This document shows positions 9,750-18,618 of a DNA stretch of 64,000 bases, piece after piece. The notes beneath the pieces are model-generated. The model ran no database searches. It was given only the letters and a program-made list of their open reading frames with translations, and had not been told where the DNA came from. The translations under genes and the position numbers were made by a program. Origin of the DNA: Sediminibacterium sp. KACHI17 (lineage in GTDB: Bacteria; Bacteroidota; Bacteroidia; Chitinophagales; Chitinophagaceae); the NCBI RefSeq assembly GCF_040362915.1, contig NZ_AP029612.1, forward strand, positions 682,001 through 746,000. Reading direction: 5' to 3'. The first letter of the stretch is position 1, and each line of letters starts with the position of its first letter.

Positions 9750-9766
9750 ATGTTTAAACACTAAAT

Positions 9767-10591
9767 ATGCAAACGGTCAGCTCCTTTTCATCATCGCTCA
9801 CTGCTAAAAGTGATCAGCCAAAAATGCCGGTTATTTTTGCAGGCCATGGTAGTCCAATGAACGCCATTGAATCAAATGAGTTCTCCAAGGGCTGGCAGGA
9901 AATTACAAAAGAGCTGGTTCAACCTACCGCTATCCTGTGTATTTCTGCACATTGGGAAACCAGAGGCACTTATGTAACTGCGATGGATCATCCCAGAACG
10001 ATCCATGACTTTTATGGCTTTCCGAAACAGTTGTTCGATCTGCAATATCCTGCACCGGGTAGTTCAGTGCTGGCTAACGACACAATTGAAGCGGTTGAAA
10101 AGACCATGGTTGAAAAAGACCTTTCCTGGGGACTGGATCATGGTTGCTGGAGTATTTTACAACACATGTACCCTGATGCAAATATACCCGTGGTTCAATT
10201 GAGTTTAAATCAATTGCAAGACCCTTTATGGCATTATGAATTGGCCCGTGAGTTGAGTGTATTGCGGAACAAAGGTGTACTCATCATTGGTAGTGGTAAT
10301 ATGGTGCACAACTTAGGTGTCATGAACTGGAAAACACCGGAGAAAGGATACGATTGGGCAGAAGAAGCCAATCAAACATTAAAAGCACTCATCGCCAATA
10401 ATGACCATCTGCCTTTGACAAGGTATAAAGACCTGGGTACAGAAGTAAATCAATCTATACCAACACCGGAACACTATTTGCCGTTATTGTATACACTGGG
10501 GCTTAAAGAAGAGAACGAAAAAATCCGGTTCTTTAATGACAAAACCGTTTTTGGTTCGATCTCGATGACTTCACTACTGATCAGCAATTGA
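9767..10591 (+). CDS. LigB/DODA-type extradiol dioxygenase (YgiD-like)
   Basis: A 274-residue protein of the class III extradiol ring-cleavage dioxygenase superfamily, close to plant/bacterial 4,5-DOPA dioxygenase and E. coli YgiD. Metal-ligand candidates are the His residues in FAGHGSPMNAI, ISAHWETRG and GLDHGCWSILQHM, with a further conserved His in GSGNMVHNLG. No signal peptide. The true substrate in bacteria is not known. Its stop abuts that of the YkgJ gene in the hexamer TGATCA, with no intergenic base. Confidence 0.92.
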   Translation: MQTVSSFSSSLTAKSDQPKMPVIFAGHGSPMNAIESNEFSKGWQEITKELVQPTAILCISAHWETRGTYVTAMDHPRTIHDFYGFPKQLFDLQYPAPGSSVLANDTIEAVEKTMVEKDLSWGLDHGCWSILQHMYPDANIPVVQLSLNQLQDPLWHYELARELSVLRNKGVLIIGSGNMVHNLGVMNWKTPEKGYDWAEEANQTLKALIANNDHLPLTRYKDLGTEVNQSIPTPEHYLPLLYTLGLKEENEKIRFFNDKTVFGSISMTSLLISN

Positions 10592-11089
10592 TCAGGAAAA
10601 GCGAGCCATCATTTTTTCAACCATTTTAAATGTAGCAGGACAATACTCAACGTTCTGTTGGTGAACATGAATATATTCTACCATCTTCTTCTTTTTCAAA
10701 TGTGGGAATCCCGCACAATCTGCAGGTCTTACTTCGTAAATGGAACACATATTGGTTGAGAGATCCAGAAACTGACAGGGTTGCTTCTTATTCATCCAGT
10801 CACTGTCTTCTTCATCAAAATATAACCACTTCTCTTTGAACTCTTTTGCAGACATTTCAAAATGAGCAGCGATCCTTTTAATATCGGTATTGGTAAAAGT
10901 AGGACTCATGCTTTTACAACAGTTGGCACAACTAAGACAATCCACTTCTTTCCAAACTTCTGCATCGATTTCTTCTGCGATTTTATCTAGATGTCTGGGT
11001 GGGTTTTTCTCGATCTTACCTAAAAATTTTTTAAAGGCTTTTTGATGATGTCTCACTTTCTGTTTGAACGAACGAAGATTGATCTGCAT
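10592..11089 (-). CDS. YkgJ family cysteine cluster protein
   Basis: A 165-residue cytoplasmic protein with the Cys pattern of the YkgJ/UPF0153 family: CLSCANCC around residues 53-60, then CQFLDLSTNMCSIYEVRPADC and YCPAT. The cysteines are thought to bind a metal or Fe-S cluster; the molecular role is unknown. The open frame extends to 11212, but this would overlap xerD, and the extension looks non-family. ATG at 11089 (MQINLRSF) is chosen. Confidence 0.88.
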   Translation of the reverse strand: MQINLRSFKQKVRHHQKAFKKFLGKIEKNPPRHLDKIAEEIDAEVWKEVDCLSCANCCKSMSPTFTNTDIKRIAAHFEMSAKEFKEKWLYFDEEDSDWMNKKQPCQFLDLSTNMCSIYEVRPADCAGFPHLKKKKMVEYIHVHQQNVEYCPATFKMVEKMMARFS

Positions 11090-11178
11090 GCGAAAATGGT
11101 TAGTCTGTTTTGAGTTTGCAATATCGGTCTCCCCTACCGCAATGCCAAAACAATTTGCACCGTTTATTTTCATCATTA

Positions 11179-11210
11179 TTTGACATTTTGCTCCACTGAT
11201 TGTACATTTC
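11179..11210 (+). promoter_or_regulatory. possible xerD promoter (TTTG, 20 nt, TACATTTC)
   Basis: TTTG at 11179-11182 and TACATTTC (one mismatch to TAnnTTTG) at 11203-11210 are spaced by 20 nt. The ATG at 11216 lies only 5 nt after the -7 element, so any transcript from here would be nearly leaderless. Confidence 0.4.
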
Positions 11211-11215
11211 ATTTT

Positions 11216-12118
11216 ATGTGGGATGCTTATAAAAAAGGATACAAAGCTTTTTTACGTCTGGAAAAATCGTTGAGCGATCATTCCGTAGAAGCGTATTTAA
11301 GGGATGTTGAGAAACTGACTGTATTCCTTGCATCCGGCGAAAGCATCAAAGCTCCTGCTGCAGTTGATCTAAAAGACCTTCAGCAATTTGTAAAATGGAT
11401 CAGTGAATTGGGAATGACCGCCACCTCTCAGGCAAGGATCATTTCTGGGATTCGAAGTTTTTATAAGTATCTGCTTACAGAACAGATCATCAGCACAGAT
11501 CCTACCGCCTTGTTAGAAGCTCCAAAAACCAGGCGTGCATTACCGGATGTATTAAGTTTTGAAGAGATCGAATTGATCATTTCAAAAATCGATCAAAGTA
11601 AACCTGAAGGCGGCAGAAATAAAGCTATACTCGAAACGATGTACAGCTGTGGGTTGCGGGTGAGTGAAGTCGTGAATTTAAAAATCTCCTGTTTGTATTT
11701 GGATGTAGGCTTTATCAGAGTGATCGGTAAAGGTGATAAGGAAAGATTGGTACCGATCGGATCTGATGCCATTAAATACATTAAACTGTACAAAGAGAAT
11801 ATTCGTGTTCATCAGCCCATGGTTCCCGGATATGAGGATATTCTTTTTTTAAATCAACGTGGCAAAGGTCTTACCAGGGTCATGATCTTTTATATCATTC
11901 GTGATCTGGCGGCTAAAGCAGGTATCACAAAAAGTATTTCACCGCATACATTCCGTCATTCTTTTGCCACCCATTTAGTTGAAGGTGGTGCTGATCTCCG
12001 TGCAGTACAGGAGATGTTAGGACATGAAAGCATTACCACTACCGAAATATATACCCATCTGGATCGTGACTTCCTGCGAAACACCTTGCAGCAGTTTCAT
12101 CCAGCTTTCAAGAAATAA
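11216..12118 (+). CDS. xerD: XerC/XerD-type site-specific tyrosine recombinase
   Basis: A 300-residue tyrosine recombinase. An N-terminal SAM-like core-binding domain (FLRLEKSLSDHSVEAYLRDV, about residues 10-90) precedes the catalytic domain with Arg in SCGLRVSEV, Lys in VIGKGDKERLVPI, HTFRHSFATHL, GHESITTTEIYTHL and the Tyr nucleophile in the last motif. Length and lack of neighbouring att sites or phage genes indicate the housekeeping chromosome-dimer resolvase rather than an integrase. XerC versus XerD cannot be told surely; XerD is favoured by overall similarity. The frame extends to a TTG at 11180, but ATG 11216 (MWDAYKKG) fits the family. Confidence 0.93.
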   Translation: MWDAYKKGYKAFLRLEKSLSDHSVEAYLRDVEKLTVFLASGESIKAPAAVDLKDLQQFVKWISELGMTATSQARIISGIRSFYKYLLTEQIISTDPTALLEAPKTRRALPDVLSFEEIELIISKIDQSKPEGGRNKAILETMYSCGLRVSEVVNLKISCLYLDVGFIRVIGKGDKERLVPIGSDAIKYIKLYKENIRVHQPMVPGYEDILFLNQRGKGLTRVMIFYIIRDLAAKAGITKSISPHTFRHSFATHLVEGGADLRAVQEMLGHESITTTEIYTHLDRDFLRNTLQQFHPAFKK

Positions 12119-12193
12119 TAATGATTAAAGTATAAAAGGTAGGCGCGGTCGATGAAATTGCGGTAATTTCGCTATTCTAAAATCTGGAAACAT

Positions 12194-13036
12194 ATGAAAA
12201 AGTTTTTCTTCTTGGTTGCAACAATTTGCAGCTTGAATGGATTTGCACAAATCAACATGCCTCAGCCTAGTACTACACAGCATATTACGCAAGCATTTGG
12301 CATGGGTAGTATTGAGCTGACTTATTCACGTCCAAATATCAATGGTCGTTCTTTATTGAAAGAAAACAGCGACCTCGCTCCTCTCAATAAATTATGGCGC
12401 ACAGGTGCCAATGCAGCAACTCGTCTGAAATTTACAGACAACGTTACCATTGGTGGCAAAAAATTAGATACCGGTTCTTATGTATTGTATACGATCCCGG
12501 GTAAAGACACTTGGGAAGTGATCTTGAATAAAGGTCTTAACAATTGGGGAACGGATGGTTATAAAGAAGCAGAAGATGTTGTTCGTTTTAAAGTAAAAGC
12601 GGATAAAGCAACCGGTAATACAGAAACATTTACCATGCAATTCGCAAACATCGCATTTGAAAGTTGCGACCTGAATATTATTTGGGGTGGCACTTCAGTA
12701 AGAATCCCGATCAGTACAAATGTAAAAGATCGCTTACGTGCTCAGGTAGAGAAAGCATTGAGTGCAGAAAAAGTAAATCCAAATGCGTATTACCCTGCTG
12801 CAAATTTTTATTATGAGTGGGATAAGGATATGACCAAAGCATTGAATGCTGCAACAAAAGCAACTGAAGTAAATCCAAATGGTTATTGGATCTTCTTACT
12901 GAAAGCAAAGATCCAGCGTGATATGGGAGATAAAGTTGGAGCTAAAGCAAGTGCTGAAAAATGTATTGAATTAGCTACTACCGGTAAGAATGATGAGTAT
13001 GTGAAACTGGGAGCTGAGTTGATCAAAAAATTATAA
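12194..13036 (+). CDS. secreted DUF2911 domain protein
   Basis: A 280-residue protein with a signal peptide (KKFFFLVATICSLNGFAQ). The DUF2911 domain (residues about 25-175) shows SRPNINGRSL, LWRTGANAATRLKF, TGSYVLYTIPGKDTWEVILN and ADKATGNTETFTMQF. A C-terminal alpha-helical part (about 180-280) looks like one or two TPR hairpins (TKALNAATKATEVNPNGYW). DUF2911 proteins are common exported proteins of Bacteroidota with no known function. A weak -7 element (TAATTTCG) lies at 12164-12171. Confidence 0.88.
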   Translation: MKKFFFLVATICSLNGFAQINMPQPSTTQHITQAFGMGSIELTYSRPNINGRSLLKENSDLAPLNKLWRTGANAATRLKFTDNVTIGGKKLDTGSYVLYTIPGKDTWEVILNKGLNNWGTDGYKEAEDVVRFKVKADKATGNTETFTMQFANIAFESCDLNIIWGGTSVRIPISTNVKDRLRAQVEKALSAEKVNPNAYYPAANFYYEWDKDMTKALNAATKATEVNPNGYWIFLLKAKIQRDMGDKVGAKASAEKCIELATTGKNDEYVKLGAELIKKL

Positions 13037-13055
13037 ACGGATATCATTCTGATAC

Positions 13056-13089
13056 AAAAAAGCCGATGTCTATCAACATCGGCTTTTTT
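13056..13089. terminator. bidirectional rho-independent terminator
   Basis: A 13-bp perfect stem (AAAAAAGCCGATG / CATCGGCTTTTTT) lies between the converging DUF2911 and VOC genes. It overlaps the VOC stop codon by two bases. Confidence 0.9.
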
Positions 13090-13477
13090 ATATGGTGATC
13101 TCAATACGATTGTTTTCAGGATCCAGCACAACACTCTCATAATAACCATCTCCGGTTGTTCGCGGTGCGCCGACCACTTGAAATCCTGCTTCAGATAAAC
13201 GACGGGTAAGTTCATCCACACTCTCCTTACTACCTGTTGAAAAAGCAAAATGATTCAGGCCAAAATATTGCGTACCTGTACCATTTAGATTTTCGGTAAC
13301 CGAATGCATCTGCATCAGCTCTAATCTCGCACCCGATTCAAATGATAAAAAGTAGGAACGATATTGTTTCTTTTCATTGATATAAAGCTCATTGGAGACA
13401 GCGTTGAAATAACTGATATAAAAGGAACGCATGACCTCAAGATCTCGACACCATATTGCTACATGTTCAATTTTCAT
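13088..13477 (-). CDS. VOC family (glyoxalase/extradiol-fold) protein
   Basis: A 129-residue single-domain vicinal oxygen chelate protein with two beta-alpha-beta-beta-beta halves. Candidate metal ligands are His in MKIEHVAIW, Glu in ARLELMQM, His in GLNHFAFS and Glu near the C-terminus in NRIEITI. Members include glyoxalase I and resistance proteins; substrate unknown. Confidence 0.9.
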   Translation of the reverse strand: MKIEHVAIWCRDLEVMRSFYISYFNAVSNELYINEKKQYRSYFLSFESGARLELMQMHSVTENLNGTGTQYFGLNHFAFSTGSKESVDELTRRLSEAGFQVVGAPRTTGDGYYESVVLDPENNRIEITI

Positions 13478-13489
13478 CTTTCAAAGATC

Positions 13490-13520
13490 AAAAAAAATGC
13501 CTTTCAAAAAGAAAGGCATT
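13490..13520 (-). terminator. rho-independent terminator of the alpha-oxoamine synthase gene
   Basis: A 10-bp stem (AATGCCTTTC / GAAAGGCATT) with a 5-nt loop is followed on the minus strand by a run of eight T. It lies just downstream of the 13543-14805 gene. Confidence 0.88.
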
Positions 13521-13542
13521 GTATGATTTACTTGTAATTCAC

Positions 13543-14805
13543 TTAGGCTTTTGTTTCTGCCATATCAGGAATGGCTTCTGCTTTATAGGCACCTGCATCC
13601 AATTTCGCCTTGGTTTCACTGAATGCTTTTAATGTTTCCTCAATATCCTGATCGGTATGCGCCGCAGTTGGGATCAAACGATAAATGATATGACCTTTTG
13701 GAATCACCGGATACACTACGATGGAACAGAAAATATGATAATTCTCTCTTAGATCCATTACCATCGCTGTAGCTTCTTCTACGCCACCTTTCATATAAAC
13801 AGGTGTTACAGGGGTATCTGTTTTACCAATATCAAATCCTCTTTCTTTCAAACCATTTTGCAGCTTCATGGCGTTGCTCCACAATTTTTCTTTTAATTCG
13901 GGCATGGTGCGCAACATCTCCAGACGCTTCAGATTACCAATTACAATCGGCATCGGTAAGCTTTTTGCGAAGATCTGAGAACGAATATTGTAACGGATAA
14001 AGTCGATGATGATCTTTGGTCCGGCCATAAAAGCTCCGATAGAAGCCATTGATTTTGCGAAAGTTGAAAAGTATAGATCAATGTCATCCTGACAACCCTG
14101 TTCTTCACCGGCACCTGCTCCGGTTTTTCCTAAAGTACCAAAACCGTGCGCATCATCCACTAATAAGCGGAATTCATATTTTTTCTTCAGTGCAGCGATC
14201 TCTTTTAATTTTCCTTGATCACCCGCCATACCGAATACACCTTCCGTGATAACAAGAATACCACCGGTCTTTTGTTTTTCGATCAATGCTGAAGCACGCT
14301 GTAATTGTTTTTCACAATCTTCAATATCATTATGCTTGAATACATAACGATGTCCGGGATGTAGACGTAAACCATCAATGATACACGCATGACTTTCTGC
14401 ATCATATACGATCACATCATGACGACCACAGATGGCATCAATCGCACTCATGATACCCTGGTATCCGAAGTTCATCAAAATAGCATCTTCCTTAGACTCA
14501 AACTCAGCCAGTTCTTTTTCAAGTTGCTCATGGTAATTACTGTTACCACTCATCATACGCGCTCCCATCGGCAGTGCCAGACCAAATTGCTGTGAAGCTT
14601 CTGCATCCGTTTTACGGATCTCAGGGTGGTTGGCCAGTCCGAGATAATTATTCAGACTCCATACGATCATTTCCTTACCTCTAAACTTCATTCTGCTTCC
14701 GATCTCTCCTTCCAGTTTTGGAAAGGCGAAATATCCATGTGCACGCTCACGGTGCTGACCTATCGGTCCATAATTCTTAACCAGTTTCTCAAAGATGTCT
14801 GCCAT
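13543..14805 (-). CDS. PLP-dependent alpha-oxoamine synthase (serine palmitoyltransferase/KBL/cysteate acyltransferase-like)
   Basis: A 420-residue fold-type I PLP enzyme that condenses an amino acid with an acyl thioester, with decarboxylation. Motifs seen: NNYLGLANHPE, the MMSGNSNYHEQLE loop, DAESHACIIDG, VDDAHGFGTLG with the PLP ring-N Asp, and the PLP lysine in FSTFAKSMASIGAF. The family includes KBL, BioF, HemA and serine palmitoyltransferase. Bacteroidota carry several paralogues, and this version could make sphingoid bases or the sulfonolipid precursor 3-ketocapnine from cysteate. No biotin or threonine genes are adjacent. Family certain, substrate open. A terminator follows it. Confidence 0.9.
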   Translation of the reverse strand: MADIFEKLVKNYGPIGQHRERAHGYFAFPKLEGEIGSRMKFRGKEMIVWSLNNYLGLANHPEIRKTDAEASQQFGLALPMGARMMSGNSNYHEQLEKELAEFESKEDAILMNFGYQGIMSAIDAICGRHDVIVYDAESHACIIDGLRLHPGHRYVFKHNDIEDCEKQLQRASALIEKQKTGGILVITEGVFGMAGDQGKLKEIAALKKKYEFRLLVDDAHGFGTLGKTGAGAGEEQGCQDDIDLYFSTFAKSMASIGAFMAGPKIIIDFIRYNIRSQIFAKSLPMPIVIGNLKRLEMLRTMPELKEKLWSNAMKLQNGLKERGFDIGKTDTPVTPVYMKGGVEEATAMVMDLRENYHIFCSIVVYPVIPKGHIIYRLIPTAAHTDQDIEETLKAFSETKAKLDAGAYKAEAIPDMAETKA

Positions 14806-14927
14806 ATTATCAAATTATTACTTTGGTTCAAAATTGGCGCAAAACTAATCTTTTCGGCTTGAAGGGGCAAGCGCATTTATTCACCTTGTACTATCTTCAC
14901 CCCTGCTTCACATCAAAGAAACTCAAA

Positions 14928-16580
14928 ATGAAGAAGAATCTGCTCTGGGCATTATGCCTGAACCTCCTGATTTTACAGGCTTTTGCACAAAAGAATACAG
15001 CTGCCACAACTCCTCAACCAGTTGCAAGACCAAAACTGGTGGTAGGCCTTATGATAGACCAAATGCGATGGGATTATCTGTACCGTTACCAAAATCGTTA
15101 CGGAAAAGGTGGGTTTAACCGTTTATTGACCCAGGGATTCAGCTGTCAAAATACCTTCATCCCCTATACCCCTACTGCTACGGGTTGTGGTCATGCTTCG
15201 GTTTATTCGGGCACTGTTCCGGCCATTCATGGCATCACCGGTAATGACTGGTGGGATGCCAAACTACAACGAAGAATGTATTGTGCCGAAGATAAAACGG
15301 TTGCTACAGTGGGTTCTGATAGTAAAGACGGCGAAATGAGCCCGAGAAACATGGTTGCTAATACTGTCACAGACGAATTAAAGCTTGCCACCAACTTTAG
15401 AAGTAAAGTGATTGGTATTTCGATCAAGGACAGAGGTGCAATTCTTCCTGCCGGACATACCGCCAACGCTGCCTATTGGTATGATGAGTCAAAAGGGATC
15501 TTCATCAGCAGTACCTATTACATGAAAGACCTTCCGCAATGGGTGAAAGATTTTAACGCCAGAAAATTACCTGATACTTATTACAAAGAAGGATGGAAAA
15601 CATTATACCCGATCGATACATATGTTCAAAGTACCGGTGATGCAAAAGACTATGAACGTACTGAGATCGGCCCCAAAAACAGTTTTCCTTATGATATGAG
15701 CGGATATATTGGAAAAGATTACTACAAACTTCCCTTTCTGCCACAAGCCGCTACTTATACATTTGAAATGGCCAAAGCAGCTGCCATCCATGAGCAAATG
15801 GGAAAAAATAAAGAGACCGATTTTCTTGCTGTGAGTATTTCTTCACCTGATTATACCGGTCATAGTTTTGGGCCAAACTCGATTGAAGTGGAAGACACTT
15901 ACCTGCGATTAGACAAGGACATTGAACAATTCCTCAATTTTCTCGATGCACAGGTAGGTAAAAACAACTATCTGCTCTTTTTAACTGCAGACCATGGTGC
16001 AGCACATGTACCCGGATTTCTGAAAGAAAATAATCATCCCGGTGGCTCGATTGCACTGAGTAATCTGGTGAAAAAAGTCAATGACCTGATACTACAAAAA
16101 TTCAAAGTGAAGAATGGGATCATTCATTCAACTTATTACAACCTGGCATTGAATCATAAAGAAATAGATTCGTTAGGGATTGATAAGGATGCCATCAAAT
16201 CACTGATCATTCGTGAGATGGAAAAAGAAGAAGGCATTTATCGTGTGGTTGATAAAGAAGAACTGGGTGAATCAAATGTGCAGGCTACGATTCGGGAAAG
16301 ACTGATCAATGGTTATTTTCCTTATCGGAGCGGTGACTTGCAAGTCATCCCAAAACCGAATTGGTTCAAAGAAAATTGGAAAGGAACCGATCATAGTGTT
16401 TGGAATCCATACGATGCACATATTCCATTACTGTGGTATGGCTGGAATATTAAACCGGGCAAGAGTTATCAGGAAAGATACATGACAGATATCGCAGTAA
16501 CATTGGCTGCCATGCTAAACATTCAAATGCCCAATGGATCTGTTGGAAAAGTTATCGAGGAAGTGATGATAAAAAAATGA
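14928..16580 (+). CDS. PafA-like alkaline phosphatase, secreted
   Basis: A 550-residue periplasmic phosphatase of the alkaline phosphatase superfamily, resembling the calcium-tolerant PafA of Bacteroidota. A signal peptide (MKKNLLWALCLNLLILQAFA) precedes the core. Zinc-site and catalytic elements are IDQMRWDYLYRY, the Thr nucleophile in YTPTATGCGHASVY, the Lys/Arg pair in ISIKDRGAILPAGH typical of PafA monoesterases, SSPDYTGHSFGP and LTADHGAAHVPGF. The open frame begins at 14823, but the signal peptide fixes the start at 14928. It probably frees phosphate from organic phosphomonoesters. Confidence 0.92.
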   Translation: MKKNLLWALCLNLLILQAFAQKNTAATTPQPVARPKLVVGLMIDQMRWDYLYRYQNRYGKGGFNRLLTQGFSCQNTFIPYTPTATGCGHASVYSGTVPAIHGITGNDWWDAKLQRRMYCAEDKTVATVGSDSKDGEMSPRNMVANTVTDELKLATNFRSKVIGISIKDRGAILPAGHTANAAYWYDESKGIFISSTYYMKDLPQWVKDFNARKLPDTYYKEGWKTLYPIDTYVQSTGDAKDYERTEIGPKNSFPYDMSGYIGKDYYKLPFLPQAATYTFEMAKAAAIHEQMGKNKETDFLAVSISSPDYTGHSFGPNSIEVEDTYLRLDKDIEQFLNFLDAQVGKNNYLLFLTADHGAAHVPGFLKENNHPGGSIALSNLVKKVNDLILQKFKVKNGIIHSTYYNLALNHKEIDSLGIDKDAIKSLIIREMEKEEGIYRVVDKEELGESNVQATIRERLINGYFPYRSGDLQVIPKPNWFKENWKGTDHSVWNPYDAHIPLLWYGWNIKPGKSYQERYMTDIAVTLAAMLNIQMPNGSVGKVIEEVMIKK

Positions 16581-16627
16581 AACTAAAAGATCCTGGTTTA
16601 CCGGATCAGGAAATATAATATCTAAAA

Positions 16628-16664
16628 ATGAGAAAGCCCGGATGATATGGCCGGGCTTTCTCAT
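16628..16664. terminator. inverted repeat between converging genes, likely terminator
   Basis: A 14-bp perfect stem (ATGAGAAAGCCCGG / CCGGGCTTTCTCAT) with a 9-nt loop lies between the PafA-like gene and the GAF kinase. The T-tract is interrupted by C, so strength is uncertain. Confidence 0.7.
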
Positions 16665-16679
16665 GAGTTATTGTCAACT

Positions 16680-17918
16680 TCAGATGCTGGCAGGCAATGT
16701 TAGTATAAAGCTCGTTCCTTTTCCTGGTTCGCTCTTCACTTCGATGGAAGCCTGCATTGCCTCTGCAAATTCCTTAGCGAGGATCAATCCCAACCCACTC
16801 CCCTTCTCATTATTGGTTCCTTCACGACTATGACGTTTGGCAGGATTAAAAAGTTCTTGCTGGATCTCTAGAGGCATACCACAACCTGTATCCGCTACAA
16901 CGATCGATAAATACTCTTTATTTTCAGCAGGTACAAGACTGATGGTGATAGAACCATTGCTGGTAAACTTATTGGCATTACTGATGATATTCCGCAAGAT
17001 GAAGCGCAAGGTATTTTCATCTGCTTTTACAGCAATATCTTCAGGCACCAGATTTTGAAACTGATTTTTTTTCAGTTGCATCATTGGCGCAATACTCTTG
17101 AATACTTTATCGATCAATGCGTATATCTGAACTGATGTTATCGACAACTTCCCTTTCCTCAGTAACATACTTCCCCAATCCACCAGGTTAGTTAACATAT
17201 CTAAAGTACCATCCAATTGTTTATCGAGCATATCCAACAACAAAGCGGTCTCAGCTTCGGTCAAACTCTTGGACTTGGTTAGCTCGATCATGGTTTTGAG
17301 AGAAGTAACCGGTCCACGCACATCATGCGCAATGATAGAGATGATCTTACTTTGAGCCGATGAAGATTCTTCCAACTGCTTTTTTTGGTCTTCAATCAAT
17401 TGGGCTTTTATCTGCGCTTCTTTGTTGCGAAGTCTCAATTCAAATAGCTTAACAACCTGATTCCCGAGTGTTTTCAGGGTGAGTTCCTGTTCCTCATTTA
17501 ATGTTCGGGGAACTTTATCTATGACACACAAAGTACCCAATTTATAACCCGATGGACTTACCAAGGGGTAACCGGCATAAAAACGAATATTGGGGTCTCC
17601 TAATACCAGTGGATTATCAATGAATCGTTGATCTTCCAAAGCATCATTTACCACCATTATAGACTCATCTTGCATAATGGCATGACCACAAAAAGATGTA
17701 CCACGGTCTCCTTCTGTATTATCGATACCGATTTTTGCTTTGAACCACTGTTTGTTGAAATCCAGTAAGGTGATAGTAGATATGGGAGTTTTGCAAATAG
17801 CCGAAGCTAATCGAACGATCTGATCAAAATCTTCTTCATACTGCGTATACAAAACTTCATAACGAATGAGTTCATGTAACCTTTCCTGTTCATTGTCAGG
17901 CATGGGGGCATAGATCAT
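16680..17918 (-). CDS. cytoplasmic GAF-domain sensor histidine kinase
   Basis: A 412-residue kinase without membrane segments. A GAF domain (about residues 25-165; DRGTSFCGHAIMQ, YAGYPLVSPSGYKLGTLCVID) is followed by a short coiled coil, a HisKA domain with the H-box SIIAHDVRGPVTSL, and a HATPase domain with NIISNANKFT, VADTGCGMP and GSGLGLILAKEFA. No response regulator is adjacent, so it is an orphan kinase. An alternative Met lies at 17903. Confidence 0.92.
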   Translation of the reverse strand: MIYAPMPDNEQERLHELIRYEVLYTQYEEDFDQIVRLASAICKTPISTITLLDFNKQWFKAKIGIDNTEGDRGTSFCGHAIMQDESIMVVNDALEDQRFIDNPLVLGDPNIRFYAGYPLVSPSGYKLGTLCVIDKVPRTLNEEQELTLKTLGNQVVKLFELRLRNKEAQIKAQLIEDQKKQLEESSSAQSKIISIIAHDVRGPVTSLKTMIELTKSKSLTEAETALLLDMLDKQLDGTLDMLTNLVDWGSMLLRKGKLSITSVQIYALIDKVFKSIAPMMQLKKNQFQNLVPEDIAVKADENTLRFILRNIISNANKFTSNGSITISLVPAENKEYLSIVVADTGCGMPLEIQQELFNPAKRHSREGTNNEKGSGLGLILAKEFAEAMQASIEVKSEPGKGTSFILTLPASI

Positions 17919-17941
17919 AGCTTAGGGATTAGGGGGAAGGA

Positions 17942-18262
17942 TCAAGGATGTTCATATCCATAATCTCTCTCTACTTTGCAAATTCGGGTTTTATAGTGCT
18001 TGTACCAAATATCTCTGCCTTGTTGTTGCGCTACCATATGCTCAGCATTGGATTTCCAATGATGGATATCATCCAATGTCTCCCAGTATGAGATGGTGAT
18101 CCCCAAACCATTACGAACAGACTCATATCCCAAACATCCTTTTTGTTGTAAAGCGAGCTCTGTCATACGATGCGCCATTTCCTCATACCCTTCAGTATGA
18201 GCGGATAACTCATTGGTGAAAATGACAGCATAATAAGGCGGCTGTGGTGTTTGCGCAATCAT
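17942..18262 (-). CDS. antibiotic biosynthesis monooxygenase (ABM) domain protein
   Basis: A 106-residue ferredoxin-like dimeric alpha-beta barrel protein. YYAVIFTNELSAHTEGYEEM, GCLGYESVRNGLGITISYWE and IHHWKSNAEHMVAQQQGRD match YqjZ-like ABM proteins, which include haem-degrading and quinone-forming enzymes; the role here is not known. Its ATG overlaps the cupin stop by four bases (ATGA), and it is the last gene of the nusB-to-ABM run. Confidence 0.88.
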   Translation of the reverse strand: MIAQTPQPPYYAVIFTNELSAHTEGYEEMAHRMTELALQQKGCLGYESVRNGLGITISYWETLDDIHHWKSNAEHMVAQQQGRDIWYKHYKTRICKVERDYGYEHP

Positions 18263-18618
18263 AATTTCTGTAAAGTATTTTTTGTAAACTCATTGATGAC
18301 ATTACCTGTATTCAAGGTAGAAGCCGGCTCAAACAACATTACCCAAACTTCCTCTGAAGCGTTGGGTCTGTGTTCTACTCCTTTGGGTACGATAAGGAAA
18401 TCTCCTTCATTCAGTTCAACATTCCGATCGCGAAATTCCATTACAAAACTTCCTTTGACCACATAGAATAACTCATCTTCATGATCATGATGATGCCAGG
18501 TAAAAGGTCCTTTGAATTTAACGATCTTTACTTCTTGTCCATTCAAAGCCCCTACTACAGCAGGGTTCCAGTATCCGTCTACTTGAGCGAACTTTTCAAT
18601 CACATTGACCTTATTCAT
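18259..18618 (-). CDS. cupin domain protein
   Basis: A 119-residue single cupin. The metal-binding motif 1 is FTWHHHDHEDELFYVVKG (His, His and Glu) and motif 2 includes IVPKGVEHRPNA with the last His. The open frame extends to 18654 inside coaE, but ATG at 18618 (MNKVNVIEKF) fits a cupin N-terminus. It overlaps the coaE end by eight bases and the ABM start by four. Ligand or reaction unknown. Confidence 0.9.
   Translation of the reverse strand: MNKVNVIEKFAQVDGYWNPAVVGALNGQEVKIVKFKGPFTWHHHDHEDELFYVVKGSFVMEFRDRNVELNEGDFLIVPKGVEHRPNASEEVWVMLFEPASTLNTGNVINEFTKNTLQKL

Noticed and set aside
11216..12118. Tyrosine recombinase as a sign of a prophage or integron
   Set aside because: It is XerC/D-like, with no attachment repeats, cassette or phage genes nearby.
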